A DNA stretch of 64,000 bases from Rhodamnia argentea (GCF_020921035.1 NC_063151.1:11337501-11401500); one strand, 5' to 3'. Positions 49,101 through 63,527 are shown, numbered from the stretch's first letter. Numbers and translations: made by a program. Notes: generated from the letters alone by a model not told the origin.

Positions 49101-52100
49101 TGAACTTCCAGACTTAGAGGCAATTATATCCCACAACTTCCCGACAGGAGATGTGTAGGTTTTCTTCTGATATCCGGCAGATTCAGCATATGAAAGAGGA
49201 AGGCAATCAGAGTGAGACCTTCCATAAGGAGCCTGCTCAACTTCCTTGTTCAAGAAGCTGTTCACCCCATTACACTCATTCAGAGAGAACGTGCTCCCGC
49301 TGTCCATATATTCAAGAAGACCGTTTGGAACTGACTTGTACAAGTTTGGTGCCTTATGCAGCTTGTATGCGGTGGAGAAATGTGACAATGGTGTACGCAC
49401 AGAAGCAGATTTGGAAAGCAGCTTTTGCGCACTAGCATGTTCAGTAATACCATCTAGAACATCTGGCATCTCAAAGCGAAATCCATCATCAGAAAATGAA
49501 GTTTCATCATCAGTCGGCATGAAAAATCCCTCAAAAACAGGCATTATTTGATCCTTTCCGACTTGCTCCATGGATTGGCAACCAGGTGAGTGGTAAGGAC
49601 ACTCATATTTCCCTTGGTTATGAGCTTCTCTATTCTTTTCAGGTCTTTCCGAACAAGCTAAATGTTCTTCATCTGTCTGATTGAAAGTATCCTCAGTCAC
49701 GCATTGACCTTCCTTATCTATGGTGCCTTCGATTCTTGCTACAGATCCAATATCAGACAGACCAGAAATATTTGAGTGAGTCTGTCCATGGTTTTCATGC
49801 ACCAAATGAGCACCTGTATTTTCATGTTGCCCTTCAACACCCTGTGAGACAAAATGATCAAAACATTTACAGCACCATTTTGCATCATACAAGCATAGCG
49901 CAGCAAATGCAGTAATACAGCTCCATAACTGTGCATGCATTTAGTGTGGATGCAAATTGTGAACTAAATCGTTGATGCAGAGACTGCTCTGCAAAGCAGG
50001 TTTAAGTGTTTTATATATTAAAAAATTGCTGCTATGAGGTGAAAGATGTATTTTTCTTGTGCTGGCATCAATTAACTAACTTTAGTTATTCCAATATTTT
50101 ACAATACTATCTGACATAGATCTACAATCCCCAAACATTATCCGATGTTTTTAAGCAAAACCTTGTTGTAACACAAAGACTTTAGTCGTGAGCTTTCTCT
50201 GGAGCTATCCTAACTTGATGGTTTCACTCTCAGAAGAAGTTTTTTTTTTTTTTTTTGTGGTATGGAGGTGGAAACACAAATAGCACATAAGATGGAGCTG
50301 TCCGTACCAAAAAATACTTATGGGTCCAATTACAAGCATAACAGAATGAACTACTAAATCTAGGACCCTGTCATCAACTGAAACTGACCTATTATCACTA
50401 ATTGCACACAGGCCAGCCATGTTGATCATCATAAAGACAGTCAATAGATGATTGTAATCAACCTTCCCCACAACCCTTTAAAAGCAGCTTTTATCTACGA
50501 GGTACATGTGCTATATATGTTCACCAATCTTCTCCAAATAGTAGAGGACTACAATAAAAAGTTTGTAACTGGAAATGGAAAATTGAGTACCTCTGGAATT
50601 TGCTGCATCTGCAGAGTTTCAAATGCTTCAATCACATCATGCTTAGCATTATGCTGCATCAGATTATTGAGGCTGCTATCAACTTTAGACCCTTTCTTAG
50701 AACTAATGTGATTCTTTTCATCGTCCTCTGCCCTGATTGCCTTTCTTTTTCCACAATTTCCGTAAGTGCCGTGCAACGGATTGATCTGCAAGCTCAATGA
50801 AGCAGGTGATAGCTCAGTTGATTTACCAAGCTGAGGCGATGAATTTGCAAAACCATTGCCTTCGGACTGTACCAGTAATGTCTTGACACTTTGATGGTCA
50901 GAACATTTGAAACAAGCTACATTCTCCAAAATTGGAGCAAATTGAGGAGTGCCGGTAGTCATGGAACTAATTAGTTCTGTTGGCATTACTTGGTCACCAT
51001 AAGAATCAGGGTCTAGTTTATGATGACCAAGTTCCACTTCAGTTGATTCTGCTGCATCAAACTCTCTAGTATTCTTCTCATGGGAAGTATTCATTATGCT
51101 ATTTGATTTCAAACCGGACAATGAAGAATACTCTCCATCATTTAATGTGCATGGAAAACTTTTACAGGCGGCAGACAAATTAATTGAATGATCAATGGAA
51201 GACATCCTGGATGTCTTCCCTCGTAGGGGATAATTAGGAATGACATCATTGTCATTTCCACATGTTTCACTCACTACTGTCTCATCATCCTGTCCTAGGC
51301 ATGTGTTTGTCGGACCTATCTTGTCAAGGGTGTTTTTTGATAAATGTCCAGTAGATCCAAGTTCTTCAAAGCTCTTTTTCCTGCTTCCATGAGGTGTCCA
51401 GCCCTTTACCTTGCACTGTGTCCTCGACACTTTCTTCTAACACAGCTCCAGGAACATTATTCAAGCAGCACCCATTCTCTCCGGCATCATCGAAGTCAAG
51501 CTGCTTGGGCTTTAAATGAATGTTAGAATCAGAGCAAAGGCTTGAGGCTAATGCTTCTGGCACATTATTCAAATCAGCAGGATCAATGTTAGATGGAATG
51601 CCAAAAGGGGATCCTTCAGGCGGCTTTTCAAATGCAACTGAAGATTGAGCGGCATCTGTAGCACATTTTTCTGGATCAAAATTATTGCACAAGTTGGACA
51701 GGGCATTTGGTGTAGTACTGTGTGCTTTTGGGAGGTTATGGGTAGAGCTTGTGATAAGCTGGTCAGAATGGGTAGAACCCAACTGATTGACAGAACAACC
51801 TGAAAACAAGAAGTTGTCAGTTACTAATGCATTGCCATTACCACAATCATCATCTTGAGGAGATTGCACTGGTTTTCCTGAAGAGCCAGCCATCTTCACA
51901 TCACCTGGATCAGAAGACATCTCCAATCCTGGAAGTTCCTCACGATTAGGTTGATGGGAATAACATCTCAACTGGGAGATTTCACCACAATCAACAGTTG
52001 TTTGATGTCCATTGATTTGGCAATCTCTGCTTTCCAGTCCATGTATGCTGCCACTTCCATTCAACTCCACAGAGTTGTCAACCTGGCTCACAGGTTGCAT

Positions 52101-53729
52101 TAGCTTATCCATACCACTGATCTTTCCAACAGGGAAGGAACTATTGGACTTCAAAGCTTCATTCATAGGACAGTTTTCAGTTGACTTATGAGGTCTTGTT
52201 ATTTCCCTACACCGAATGTTGCTTTCCTTTTCCTTTCTCGAAGAATCTCCTCTATCCCCTTCACTCTGCCTTTGAACTTCAAGATCAATACTGCAAGGAG
52301 CATCCATTTCCAATAATCCATTTGGACAGCTTCCAGATACCAAGGATCTCATGGCTCTACCGCTGCTGGTTTTGCTGCCCTTTTCCTTGCTATTGAAGTA
52401 GACCATCTGTGTTTCTTTTGTTGAATTGATGTGAGAACTGGCATGAGAAGGCTTGACCAGCTCTGCAGAAAATACATTTTCAGACAGTTGAGGGGCAACC
52501 CCAGAAACAGCAGATCTGCTGGGGTTAACAATAGGATCTTTTTGACGTAAACAATTTCCAGATGCCTTTGCACTGTTCCGGAGCTCAAGAGCCTTTTGCC
52601 TCGACTTGGATCTCTGGACCCTTGCCAGTGACTGATCTAGATCATGATAATATTCTGAAATTATCATGTCCCTTTGATGTTGAGGGGACCTAATGTTAGG
52701 ATCTGCCTCCAAAGCACCATTTAGGACAAAACTAGTGTCATGTTTAGGATTTTCATGCAACAAAGGCAACTTACTGCTTGCTTCACCTGTTTCTTGCAAA
52801 GTGCCAAGATATGCACATAAATCAGCTGGAAACCCTCTCGTGTCAACTGTAAGCACGGGTTTATCATAAACAGGACAGTGACCAATGGAGTAAGGAACTG
52901 AAAATTGTAGTTGCGGTTCCAAAAGTTCTGTGATAAGCTCTTCTCTCCGAAATTCTGCAAGGACACGACAGTGAATGTAAATTCAAGCTAGGGACTATAG
53001 GTCCATTGGCCACAACCATCAGGGCCAAACACATTGTACCATGAATGACCAAGTGCTTTATCAAAAGTGATAGTGCATCATTACATGTCATTACATCCAC
53101 CCGCATTGAACATTTCCCAATTATACACAGACAATCGGTTACAGAACAAAAGCATCACACTAATGCCGCAGCAGCATTAGAGGATAAAGGACTCATAGAA
53201 GCATCAAAATTCAGGGGCATGACTTTGAATCAATCCAGTTCATTAATCAACTCCAGCAATCGTCACTCAAGCTTGGCTCATCGTGGATGCATTGATCCAA
53301 AGCAGAAAATGAGGGAGAAAACTAAATTATAGGAGCAAGTGGCAACTAAAGCATTTCAAACGAACAAAAGCACATAGGCATTTGAAATCAAAACCTGAGA
53401 AATGCAACTTCCGTGCAGATTATTAGCATTTTATTATGTTCCAAACAGTAGGACACGAGCAAATCCAGTGCTGGTTTATCAAACTCCGACCGAATCGTCG
53501 ACGACACTAACTCAGGCATATGGAAAACAGTCGCTTCCGAAGTTCTCCGAGTACCTTTGGGAACCGAGGACGGCTGCGAGCGGAGGAGCCAGGGAGGAGG
53601 GGCGACTCCGTCGATGAGGAGAGTGGAGGCGAGGTGTTGATCGAAGAGACGAGTCTGGTGCCTGACTTGGTCGACGATCCAGTTCCTCCTCTCGAAAATC
53701 TGCGCGAATAGCTTCTCCATCGCCGACAT
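46139..53729 (-). CDS. WYR: Plant inner centromere protein (INCENP, WYRD-like), with two frame breaks
   Basis: Eight coding exons: 53555-53729, 50591-52954, 48590-49841, 47765-48108, 47530-47664, 46584-46753, 46246-46339 and 46139-46170. The product is about 1,520 residues if two frame breaks are bridged. The N-terminus (MEKLFAQIFERR..., DQHLAS, PPPWL) matches plant INCENP. Exon 4 is a long basic/acidic coiled coil (single alpha-helix type). Exons 6-8 form the IN-box that binds and activates Aurora kinase: YEISPYKCSDDED, an acidic run, FVPSWA, then RVDPDVIFP and a C-terminal PRKFQIQ. INCENP scaffolds the chromosomal passenger complex; Arabidopsis WYRD is needed for gametophyte cell fate and embryo divisions. 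Frame breaks lie at 51362-51436 (exon 2) and about 46306-46316 (exon 7). The first could instead be an unrecognised 115-bp intron (51295-51409). Confidence 0.88.
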
Positions 53730-53991
53730 CTTTCACGAGTCCGCCATGAACCACGAGAACCGATGCAGTGAGTTCGAAGAGAGGAGATGGGAGAGATGCA
53801 GGGTCGTGTTCTTGGGGGGATTTCTGAGCGAACGACGCAGATGGATTCTCTCGAGCGGTGTAGATGAGCGCGAGTACAGATTTTGAAAAATTTTGGGGAA
53901 GACGGTGTATCGGTCAGCTTTCAGAACCGGGTCGGGTCGGAGACGTAGTATGCTACTGGGCCCAGGCGGTCCAGTTTGACCATCAGTTGCT

Positions 53992-54013
53992 TGGGCTTTG
54001 AGTTCAAAGCCCA
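53992..54013. promoter_or_regulatory. Palindromic pair of site II (TGGGCT) elements upstream of INCENP
   Basis: TGGGCTTTGA and TCAAAGCCCA are exact inverted repeats separated by two bases, about 265 bp upstream of the INCENP start codon. A further TGGGCC occurs near 53957. TGGGCY site II motifs bind TCP factors and are frequent in promoters of cell-cycle genes. The regulatory role is inferred. Confidence 0.4.
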
Positions 54014-54985
<972 letters not shown>

Positions 54986-55740
54986 AATTGAATAGAAGTG
55001 AAAATGCCGCAGTTCTGGCCGTTGATGATGATGATGATACCCCCGCCACCGGCGACCCTCGCCCCTTTCCGGCGGACGTGGGGCAGCGGCAGAGCCCTTG
55101 CCGCTGTTCTGGTTCTGCGCTCTTCATCTTCCTTTATTTTAGCTTATTTTTTTAATTAATCTAAATAAAAATTATGTTGAAAGATTAAATTTTTGCCAAA
55201 ACGACGTCGTTTTAGCCATGTCATCACCACGTAGAGGAGAAAATATTTAAAAAGGCCCGGCAACATTTTTCGTTTGCCAAAGTAGACAAAGTTAATGGAA
55301 GGACTCGATTGTACTAATATGTCAAGTTTTAAGACTTACATGCACTTTTTTCAAGTTTTAGAACTTAATTGCACTCTCGTGATAAATTTTAGAACTTAAA
55401 TGAACACATCTTAGATTTTAAAGATTAAAGTACTATGTCAGATTTTTACTTTGCCCCTTTAGAGAGCACGGGAATTGAACCCTACACCTATTATTAAAGT
55501 ATCATGTCGGATGTTTGCTTCGCCTCTTTAGAGAACACGGGAGTCGAATCATGCACTTCTATGATACTAACTTATCCACCCTCTCAATCCTTTTACCAAC
55601 AAGGCTGCATACCTATTCACGTACAAGAAGTCTAAAACAAGCTAAAATATTTTATTATTTGCTCTTCCATGTAATAAGATTTCTGCCGGTGAACACGCAA
55701 TAACTAGTCGTGAACCTAGCAAGGTGAACTAGCTTGGTCG
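54986..55740. other. Spacer with short repeats
   Basis: No gene recognised. It contains GC-rich DNA just after the pseudogene, then AT-rich DNA with repeated 'tttagaacttaa' phrases (about 55320-55420) and a 69-bp tandem repeat. Confidence 0.5.
55430..55567. repeat. 69-bp imperfect tandem repeat
   Basis: Two units share 'atgtc.gat.tttgctt', 'ctttagaga.cacggga' and 'tgaa.cctacac'-like segments at a 69-bp offset. Confidence 0.7.
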
Positions 55741-55748
55741 GGTATCAA

Positions 55749-56492
55749 TAGAGGTGAGCAAACCGGACCGCACCGGCTAGATTGGTCCTGTTCTTGAGGG
55801 GAGCGGTCCGATCCCCGGTCCCAATTGGGACCGGGGATCGGACCGCCCAAAATATATATAAGCAATTTCTCTGTGTAGAGGGGATGCTTGTTGTATAATA
55901 TAATTAAGATAAAACATAGATTGAGTCAAGACAAAACACAATCGGAGATCGCATATCTACAAAGATGGGGAAAGCAAGAGGAGCGACGGAGATGCGAAGG
56001 CGAGAGGAGCAAGAGCCGAGAGCTACGTTGCGAAGGTGAGACTCGAGAGTCGAGTGAGAGGAGAGGAGTGAGTGTCCAGCAGAAAAATATATATTTTATT
56101 CGCACTTGGATTTAGTGAAGTACAAGTGTAATCCCACTTTAAGCTTAATTCTTTTTAACACGAGCAAAATGATGCAAAAACATAATCATGTTTCAGTTGT
56201 TTTAAGCGTTTTTCTTCCTAATTTAGTCATTTCTCATTATTTTAAGATTATAAGTATTCATATGATGATTGTACAATGATCATGTATGTTTTATTAGATT
56301 GGATGATTGAGATTGGAAGTTGTTTATTTAGATCCAAAGGCTAGATTTCTAAAAGTAGATGATGTTAGCGGGCCTATTGGGACCGGACCGGACTGCCGGT
56401 CTCGGTCCCGAAAAATTTGGGGATTGGACTACCGGTCCAGTCCCCGATTCCATGGTCCGGGCCAGATCGGCCCTGGACCATGCACACTTCTA
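55749..56492. mobile_element. hAT-type non-autonomous element (MITE)
   Basis: The left end TAGAGGTGAGCA and the reverse complement of the right end TAGAAGTGTGCA match at 10 of 12 positions. The flanks GGTATCAA (55741-55748) and GGTATCAG (56493-56500) form an 8-bp target duplication with one mismatch, as expected for hAT insertions. The 744-bp element has subterminal CCGG/GGTCC-rich zones at both sides, an AT-rich middle and no transposase. Confidence 0.85.
55803..55846. repeat. Perfect 44-bp palindrome inside the hAT element
   Basis: GCGGTCCGATCCCCGGTCCC, then AATT, then the exact reverse complement of the first 20 bases. It lies in the left subterminal region of the element at 55749-56492. 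Confidence 0.95.
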
Positions 56493-56500
56493 GGTATCAG

Positions 56501-57047
56501 GATATCCAACTACCTTAGTGATACATCTATTGACGCTGTAGAAGTCTAAAACGAGCTGACGCGTGTACTCCATGCACATGTACTGTTGACGTCCGATCGA
56601 GTGGAATTCCTCCTTGAATTGTTAGGAAGCGCAAAGCTGGATTAGATCGACAGACGCTCCATAACATCATGGATGCTACAGAAAAACAAGGAAAATCACC
56701 TAACTACATAATCAAAAACACTATTGCAATGATTCGAAACATTATCTGTCTAATGTTGAATCGCATATGACACTTAACCGAACAAACTAGAAGGCCCCCT
56801 TCGCTATTTTGTAGAAGAGAGTATTGGTGTAAATCAGTAGTAGGCCAAACGGTCAATCTGGCCATGCCCAAAAGGATCATTTACAGAGCAAGCAAAGGCT
56901 GAGTGCAGTATCTAACAAAATTCACTCAGTCATATCCCATGCACTTACCTGGTCAGGTCAGTTCCGAAGGAAGCCATATTTACAAATCCCAAGAGCCAGT
57001 CTCTTGTCTGTTCCCCCCAAAAGAATGGCTAATGTTTAGTTCGATCC
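56501..57047. other. SRT1 3'UTR and spacer
   Basis: No coding sequence is recognised between the hAT element and the SRT1 stop codon. The right part is presumably the 3'UTR of the minus-strand sirtuin gene. Confidence 0.5.
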
Positions 57048-60000
57048 TCATGTCTTAGATCGCTTCCGAGAGGATCTGTTGCCGCTCCTCACGCTTCTTT
57101 TCTGCCTCCTGATGTCCCCGTTGCTTATTGCCTCGATTTCAAATGCCTTGGAGGCTTTACTGTGGATGACGATGTTGGTGACGACGGCAAACGTGGTGGT
57201 CTCGCCATTTGGGGCCGGCTTGATTTTCTTTCCTATGGTGGCATTCTGACCGCAGCACAGGCCTTGAATCGCTGTATCTCTGAGCTTCTGAAGTATTGCG
57301 TCCTTATCGGGAGGAGAGCAATCAGTTGAAACCTGCGAGGTGATCAGTTGTTACTACGGTGCCGTTAACAAGAGAGTGAGGACGGGTATCATATTTTCCG
57401 TGTGACTGAAACTTATGCCGTTAGGTCGCTGATCCTGATAAGATGGTGACCCTACTAGACAAAGAGCTTGCGAGAAAAGAGCTCACTGTTTCTTTTTCCA
57501 CTTTGATATGAGCAAGGGAGATTCTTCCTTTTATTTCTTTTTGATCACCAAGCATGCAAGATTTCATTGGAACCAGAATGTTAAATCAGGCAATTCAAGA
57601 CAAATATTTATAGGACAGCGACACGAGGACATCGGCTTCTACTACATGACCCAATAGAATCACTTTGGAACGTAATTGACGACCTGAGGAAAAAAAGATG
57701 GGAGCCTGCTTCAAAGACTCATTTTCGCAGTCAAAACCTTTAAATTGACAATGATGACAGTTATAGCTAATAAAAAGATGTTAGCGAAGCTGCTCAAGAT
57801 TCTTACATTAGGATCAAAAGGGATATTAATCTGGGTGCACAGACAGCCGCAGCCATCAGAGAAATCAATTTTCAAGACCATCTCAAATACTTTTGTCCTC
57901 TCTGTTCTCCTGCACATATGTAAAGAATAAAGTCAAGAGAATCAAAGAACAAGGAGCTATGTCAACACATCTTGCACTCTTTTGAGAAATATCCATGCTT
58001 AGCACTAATCAGTCCCCTTGCCACAGATATAAGTGTGATTTCAGGTAAAGTACCTTAAGGAACTCATGATTTGTTCGTGCTCTATCACAATGCTCATTAA
58101 ATCTAGAGAACGCCAATCAAAGTGATCAAGCTCTCAGGTTTTATTATAATTCAGGTAATATTTTCTAAAATCAAGAGCAAATCTCTTCAGTTGTTTGATG
58201 AGTTTAGCAATCGCCACTCTGATTTATACATAAGCATTAGAAGAGGACAACTATATGAACTCAGGTTAACAGAGTGAACCATGTCTCTGGATCAACGATT
58301 GGTCAGAAAAAGAACACCTCAGGTCCCTCATCTATAAATACTTAACTCGCATTGCTGTCGCATTGTTGCCACTCAAAGAAAAGCAACCTTGAATCCTTTC
58401 TTTGCTTAACTCACTTTTTTGCACATAAGAAGGCAACTTACTCTCTCTTCCTTCTTCCCTCCCCTCCCCCTCCTCCCCCCCCACCCCGAAAAAAAAAAAA
58501 AAAAACGAAGATAAATAGAAAAATAAAAGTGACAAACTGCTCTAACAGAGTAAAGTACAAGATCTCTTTTAATTTGCAAATGAAAATGGCCCCCTACCAT
58601 GTTGGCCATCACCATGAAACATTATCTATGAAGGTTTTCTCATTTTTCATGGAAAGCAGAAAAAGTCATTAACATTTCCAAAATCTTACCTTTTCAGCAG
58701 GAATGGCTGCTCATGAAGAACAGCTGCTTTGTATTTTTCCTCATCCAAAAAAGTAATCTGGAATGTTAAAAGTACATTCATAAGTCAAGCTGTGATAAGA
58801 CTTCAGAAGGGCATCGAAACTGTCCAATTTCAGAGAGTCCCAACTTGATAGAAACCCCACTCTAGCTATACTCAGATACGAGTCGATAACTAATTAACAG
58901 AGTATTTAAAGACATCGATAGTTTAAGAACAAAGCAAAAAGAAAAAAATTTGTTTAAGGTTGAAAATATCATCAACATAGACCACCACGAAAGAAGCAAG
59001 TGGAAGCACAGTCACCATCTCAAAAACTAAACAATTACATGCATAGGCCCTCCCAGAAACTTCTGCAATTCAACTCCACATATGCTTATGTCAACTAGAA
59101 TAGATCATACCCATAGAAGATTTTTTCTATATAAAAAATAATCAACACAAGCAAGTATAAATAAATGGGTAGTCTGCGAACCAATTTTTCAAAGAGCATA
59201 ATTTTCTCTGACTTCGCCAGAAATAGGAAATATTTACAGAGGTAGAAGTTTTGACTCAAATTTTTTTAACGTAATTTTACCTCGACTGATTTGATGAATG
59301 GCAACGGAGCTTTCTGCCCATGAACGCTAGCCAATCTGAGCATCCAGTTGATGTATTTTTCGTCTGTTATGCAACCAACAAATCAACGTGACAGAATAAT
59401 AGCCCCTTATAATAATGTTAGCATATGAAGACGTCTATGATGTATCAACAATCCATCAAATTCATCACAAAGCTATGGTAAGCTCAGCTGAGGGGTCATT
59501 CCACAATGGTGTACGAAATTTCAGACTTAGCGAAGTTAAGAGGGCAAATGATGCAACAAATACATATACAGATAAAGGAAAAGAAGTTCTATCTTGCTGT
59601 TGAATGAAAACATATTCCACGGTTGAATTTAGTAGTACTGCCAACCTAGGAATGAATAATGACCATAAAGGGACAAGGCAGCATATAACATCACTCATCA
59701 CTGTCATTAGGTTTCACAAAATGAATAGCTACCTGCACTTAAAGCTTTAGTCAAAATAATCTGGATGAAGTCAATCCTGACAAACGGAGGAATCTGCATA
59801 TTCAGCAAGTTCACGGCACCTGCAATAACCTGTGCTCTTTCAAATTTAAAGAAAATTATGGAGTAGATAGCAAGTCAAACCACTGAGGCCTAAAAGATGC
59901 GACAAAGTTTCAGATGCTCATATCATGTAACCATGAGGCACGCAAAACTCATAGGCACTTTTTCTCCAATGCAATAGGAAGTACAAGACACATACACCAG

Positions 60001-63000
60001 GAAATGTTGCATGGGGCTCGCAATGTGGGTGAAAATGAACTTGTACACGAATAATAGAATATCTAGATGACAGCTCCAACAGATCATCTAGATTAGATTA
60101 GCACAGATAATGGCTACACAAGGATAGAGGATGATGACACAGAGATCTCTGTGAGCCCAAGAGCGAAGATTTAGTACCTTATCTACAAGTCCGCGGATTA
60201 CCAAACTTGCATTCTTGTCCTTTGGAGTTTTCTGCCAATGTGTTCAATACAGAAATAAATAAGCTCACTAAAGAGTTGATAAGCGTGAAATGCTAGAACT
60301 CTCTAACAACTGATGGTATGTTTGATTTTGTCCGTCTCCTTTCACCAAGTCTGTTTCTGTGTGTAATTTATCTCTAGATGGAATGCTTCTAAAAGTCAGC
60401 AAGGCCAAAGTCTGATAATGCAAAGCAGCAAGATCTCACGATACACAGAAATGGCCTTTGTGGTGCCCAGTAACACAAACAACTTGACACAGAATTCAGT
60501 GGATTAGTCAAGATACAGTTCCAATCCACTGATCAATTTCCATGAGAAAGGAGTACAGATCGTTGTTCCTCTCTTCTCACATGGCTTGCGACCTATAAGA
60601 TTTACTAATATGGCAATGCTAAAGTTCTCCTTTGAAGACTTCAAAATTTGTGGCTATGCTCGGTTTGGTCCTGATTCATCAGCTTCTAACAGTTGGGAGG
60701 GAAAAAGCACAATCATATGGTAAAAGCATTTGTCATCAAGAAACCACCTGAACTCCTTGCCTTACAATAATGACCAGACCATTATTGATTTACTGACTTC
60801 CTGACAATTTAATTCCTGCCATATATGGGATGATAAACTAGATATACAAGCAGAGGTCCTGCTTCATTGGCAATTAAATGAACATGCAGGACCTACTCAC
60901 CAGATTCTGGCATCTATAAGAATAAAAATCCTTTATAATTTCTGACATATTTTGCATGTCATCTAGCTCTTTATTTTGTCTTTGATTGGAAAGAAGAAGC
61001 ACCTGAAGATTTACAATCACAATCTTCCCTCCACCACGTAGACATTTCAAAGGCAAGTTACATGCAGGAGTGATCTGCAGACTGCATATGTCATAGAGCA
61101 ATCATACTTTAGACAAGTTAAGAGGAAAACTAACAATACAATGACACACCAAAGAAGTAGATTTTAATGGAAAAACAAATGTTGCAAAAAAATATACTGC
61201 TGATTGAAGATGACCCATGAGTTGATGTAAACCAACCATTAACTGATCCTTTCCCCACAGGAGAGATCGAAGACATGGATACCTTTTTTTAAATGTGCTG
61301 TCTCCTGATGTCAATTATACTAGCTACTAAGCTGATATCCATCATGGTCATGCTATAGACGAAAGACCAGCATACAATTATTATTACAAATCTCATCAAT
61401 CTGCCACGCCTTTAAAACTCCAAATATGTTTAACAAGTAACCAAACTAGATAAACAGTTCCCCTGACTAGGCAACCTCAATATTACCTTGTTCCTAAGCA
61501 CAAAACAACATCAGCCATTCGACAATGCTTCTCTGCATAGCTCATCTCCTTTGAGGGCAAAGCATCCTAATACAGAAACTGGGTTTCAGCACCAAGAGTT
61601 TTAATAATAAGAAAAAAAAAGTTCTCTCCTTGTTTCCTTTTGACTACTCTAAACCACATCAAGAGAACTGATAAGTAAGATGGAATATTTGTAGTGCCTA
61701 GTGGCATGAAATGGTCACAACACTTTCCACAGATAACATATTGCTGACACTACTTATGAAATGAGAAGTCCACTTCAAAGGAGGGTAAAGAAAGAAAGAA
61801 GAACCAAGTTAATGCCAATGTAGGGTGGCCGTTTGAACTAAGCTAATGTCACTGTCCAAAGATGAGTATTATCTATTTCAACGGTAATAAGCACGGTAGA
61901 TGCTCTTCAGTATTACCGTCCTTCAACACAAAAACAAGCTTTCAGATAGACTCTTAAAGAAATACCACCATGTCCAAATTTGTTAAGAAAACTTGTTTCA
62001 ACTTCTTCTTCAATGAAACTATCAACTTTAACATGCACTAAGTACGGAGAACATTAAACAGCAAAAAGGGACACAGGTAAGCAGCTATAACTCTGGAAAA
62101 AGATTCATCAACTCTGCTGTCCTTGTTATTCTTAATAGCAAACATATGCAGAATAATATTCAACTAAAAGTTGAAATAAAATAATGCAAGGTAAATAAGT
62201 CGTATGGATACCTCCCAATCAAGGACTGTGTCTCTAAGCTTTGCTCCACAATTTGCATCAGAACAATGACGTGAAGTCTCCTTCAGTCCTATTGACTCCA
62301 CTTCAAAGTCTCGGAAGTACCTTCATATGTTAAACTAACGCTTCTTAATTGACAAGTACATGCAAAAAAGAAGAGATGATACAAAGCTTGCGTCTTCGAT
62401 GTAATTACTAATGCAGGCTGCAAAAACCTCCACAGGATGGAAATTATGTTAAGTGAAAAGTTACTAAAATTTGCAGTGGCCATTTATAGATTCCTCGTCT
62501 TTCTACTAATCTTTGTAGCCTATAATGCTAATTCAACTAATGTAAGCTTCTAGACTTAAATCAGGTCAGGAAAGTTTAGCCCTCCACAGATGGACCAACT
62601 CATTGACATGCAATCTTATAGTTTCCATACTTTCCATAATTCTCTGAAGCCTTTACTGATAGACTTCATTTTATTGAGCTTCTGCAGAATTATTCGTATT
62701 GCAAACAAACACTCAGCTCCACTAAGATATTATTTACTAGCTTTTCACAGCAAAACAGAGCTCCATCGCACATGGGAGTTTCCTATCTTCATGGCTACAT
62801 TTTTTTAGGTTATATCATACTTGATGTACCAAACAACACAGTTCTGCACTCACTAAAGTAGATGCAGCAAGTTTTGACAAAAGGTAATGCGCATAGAAAC
62901 ACGGGGCAAAATAGCTCACTGCGAGGACCCAAAGGAACTGGAATACATCACTCACTCAGCTCCACAGGAAGGACAAGTCTCCATGAATGAATTTCCATGC

Positions 63001-63527
63001 AATTCAGCAAGCTTCTCCCTTGGGATTCCAGACCGAAGGTGGAGACCATCAACATTCTAGAATTTGTGATTTCCAATATAAGATGGAATTAGAAAGTAGA
63101 GCTCAGTATCCCCACAAACTAACAATAGGTATCGGTAAATGAGAGTATCCATGGTTTATGTGATAGATCCTGTATTACTAATGAAACACCAAAAAACTTG
63201 GGACTTGAAATGAGCATCTTAAGGTACCAGTTATCTCTAAGAACATTTAAAGTAGCTAAGGTAAAGCAACAACTCAGAACCCAAGGACTCAATGGTATGG
63301 TTATGTAAAATACAGGATTTCCAATCCTAGCCAAACAAAAGGAGCTCTCATAGCCACAGCTTATCGAAAAGTATACAGTGGTGAAAATATGAAAAACCTA
63401 GCCTTACCTGACTAATGACAAATTTCAAAATGCCAGCCCTCTCAAGTTCAACCAAAGCCATGTGCGTCATGCTTGGTACAGCTCGATGAAATGGAAGTGA
63501 AGCTTGGGGCAATGGCTTGCCTTCACG
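57048..63527 (-). CDS. SRT1: SIRT6-class NAD-dependent deacylase SRT1 (N-terminus beyond the window)
   Basis: Eleven exons are visible: 63408-63527, 62956-63056, 62212-62320, 61487-61566, 61003-61081, 60178-60231, 59733-59829, 59281-59363, 58690-58757, 57807-57909 and 57048-57332. All join in frame to 392 residues. Missing is the first part with GAGIS and the start. Present are [13 protein letters not shown], the NAD-site [12 protein letters not shown], catalytic His in LAELHGNSF, zinc-binding pairs CPSC and C-x4-C (CSDANC), [16 protein letters not shown], and the long plant-type C-terminal extension ending in a basic tail ([11 protein letters not shown]) suited to nuclear localisation. SRT1 is the plant class IV (SIRT6/7-like) sirtuin, a nuclear histone H3 deacetylase linked to genome stability and repression of stress and metabolic genes. 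Arabidopsis SRT1 is about 473 residues, so roughly 80 are missing here. Confidence 0.95.
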
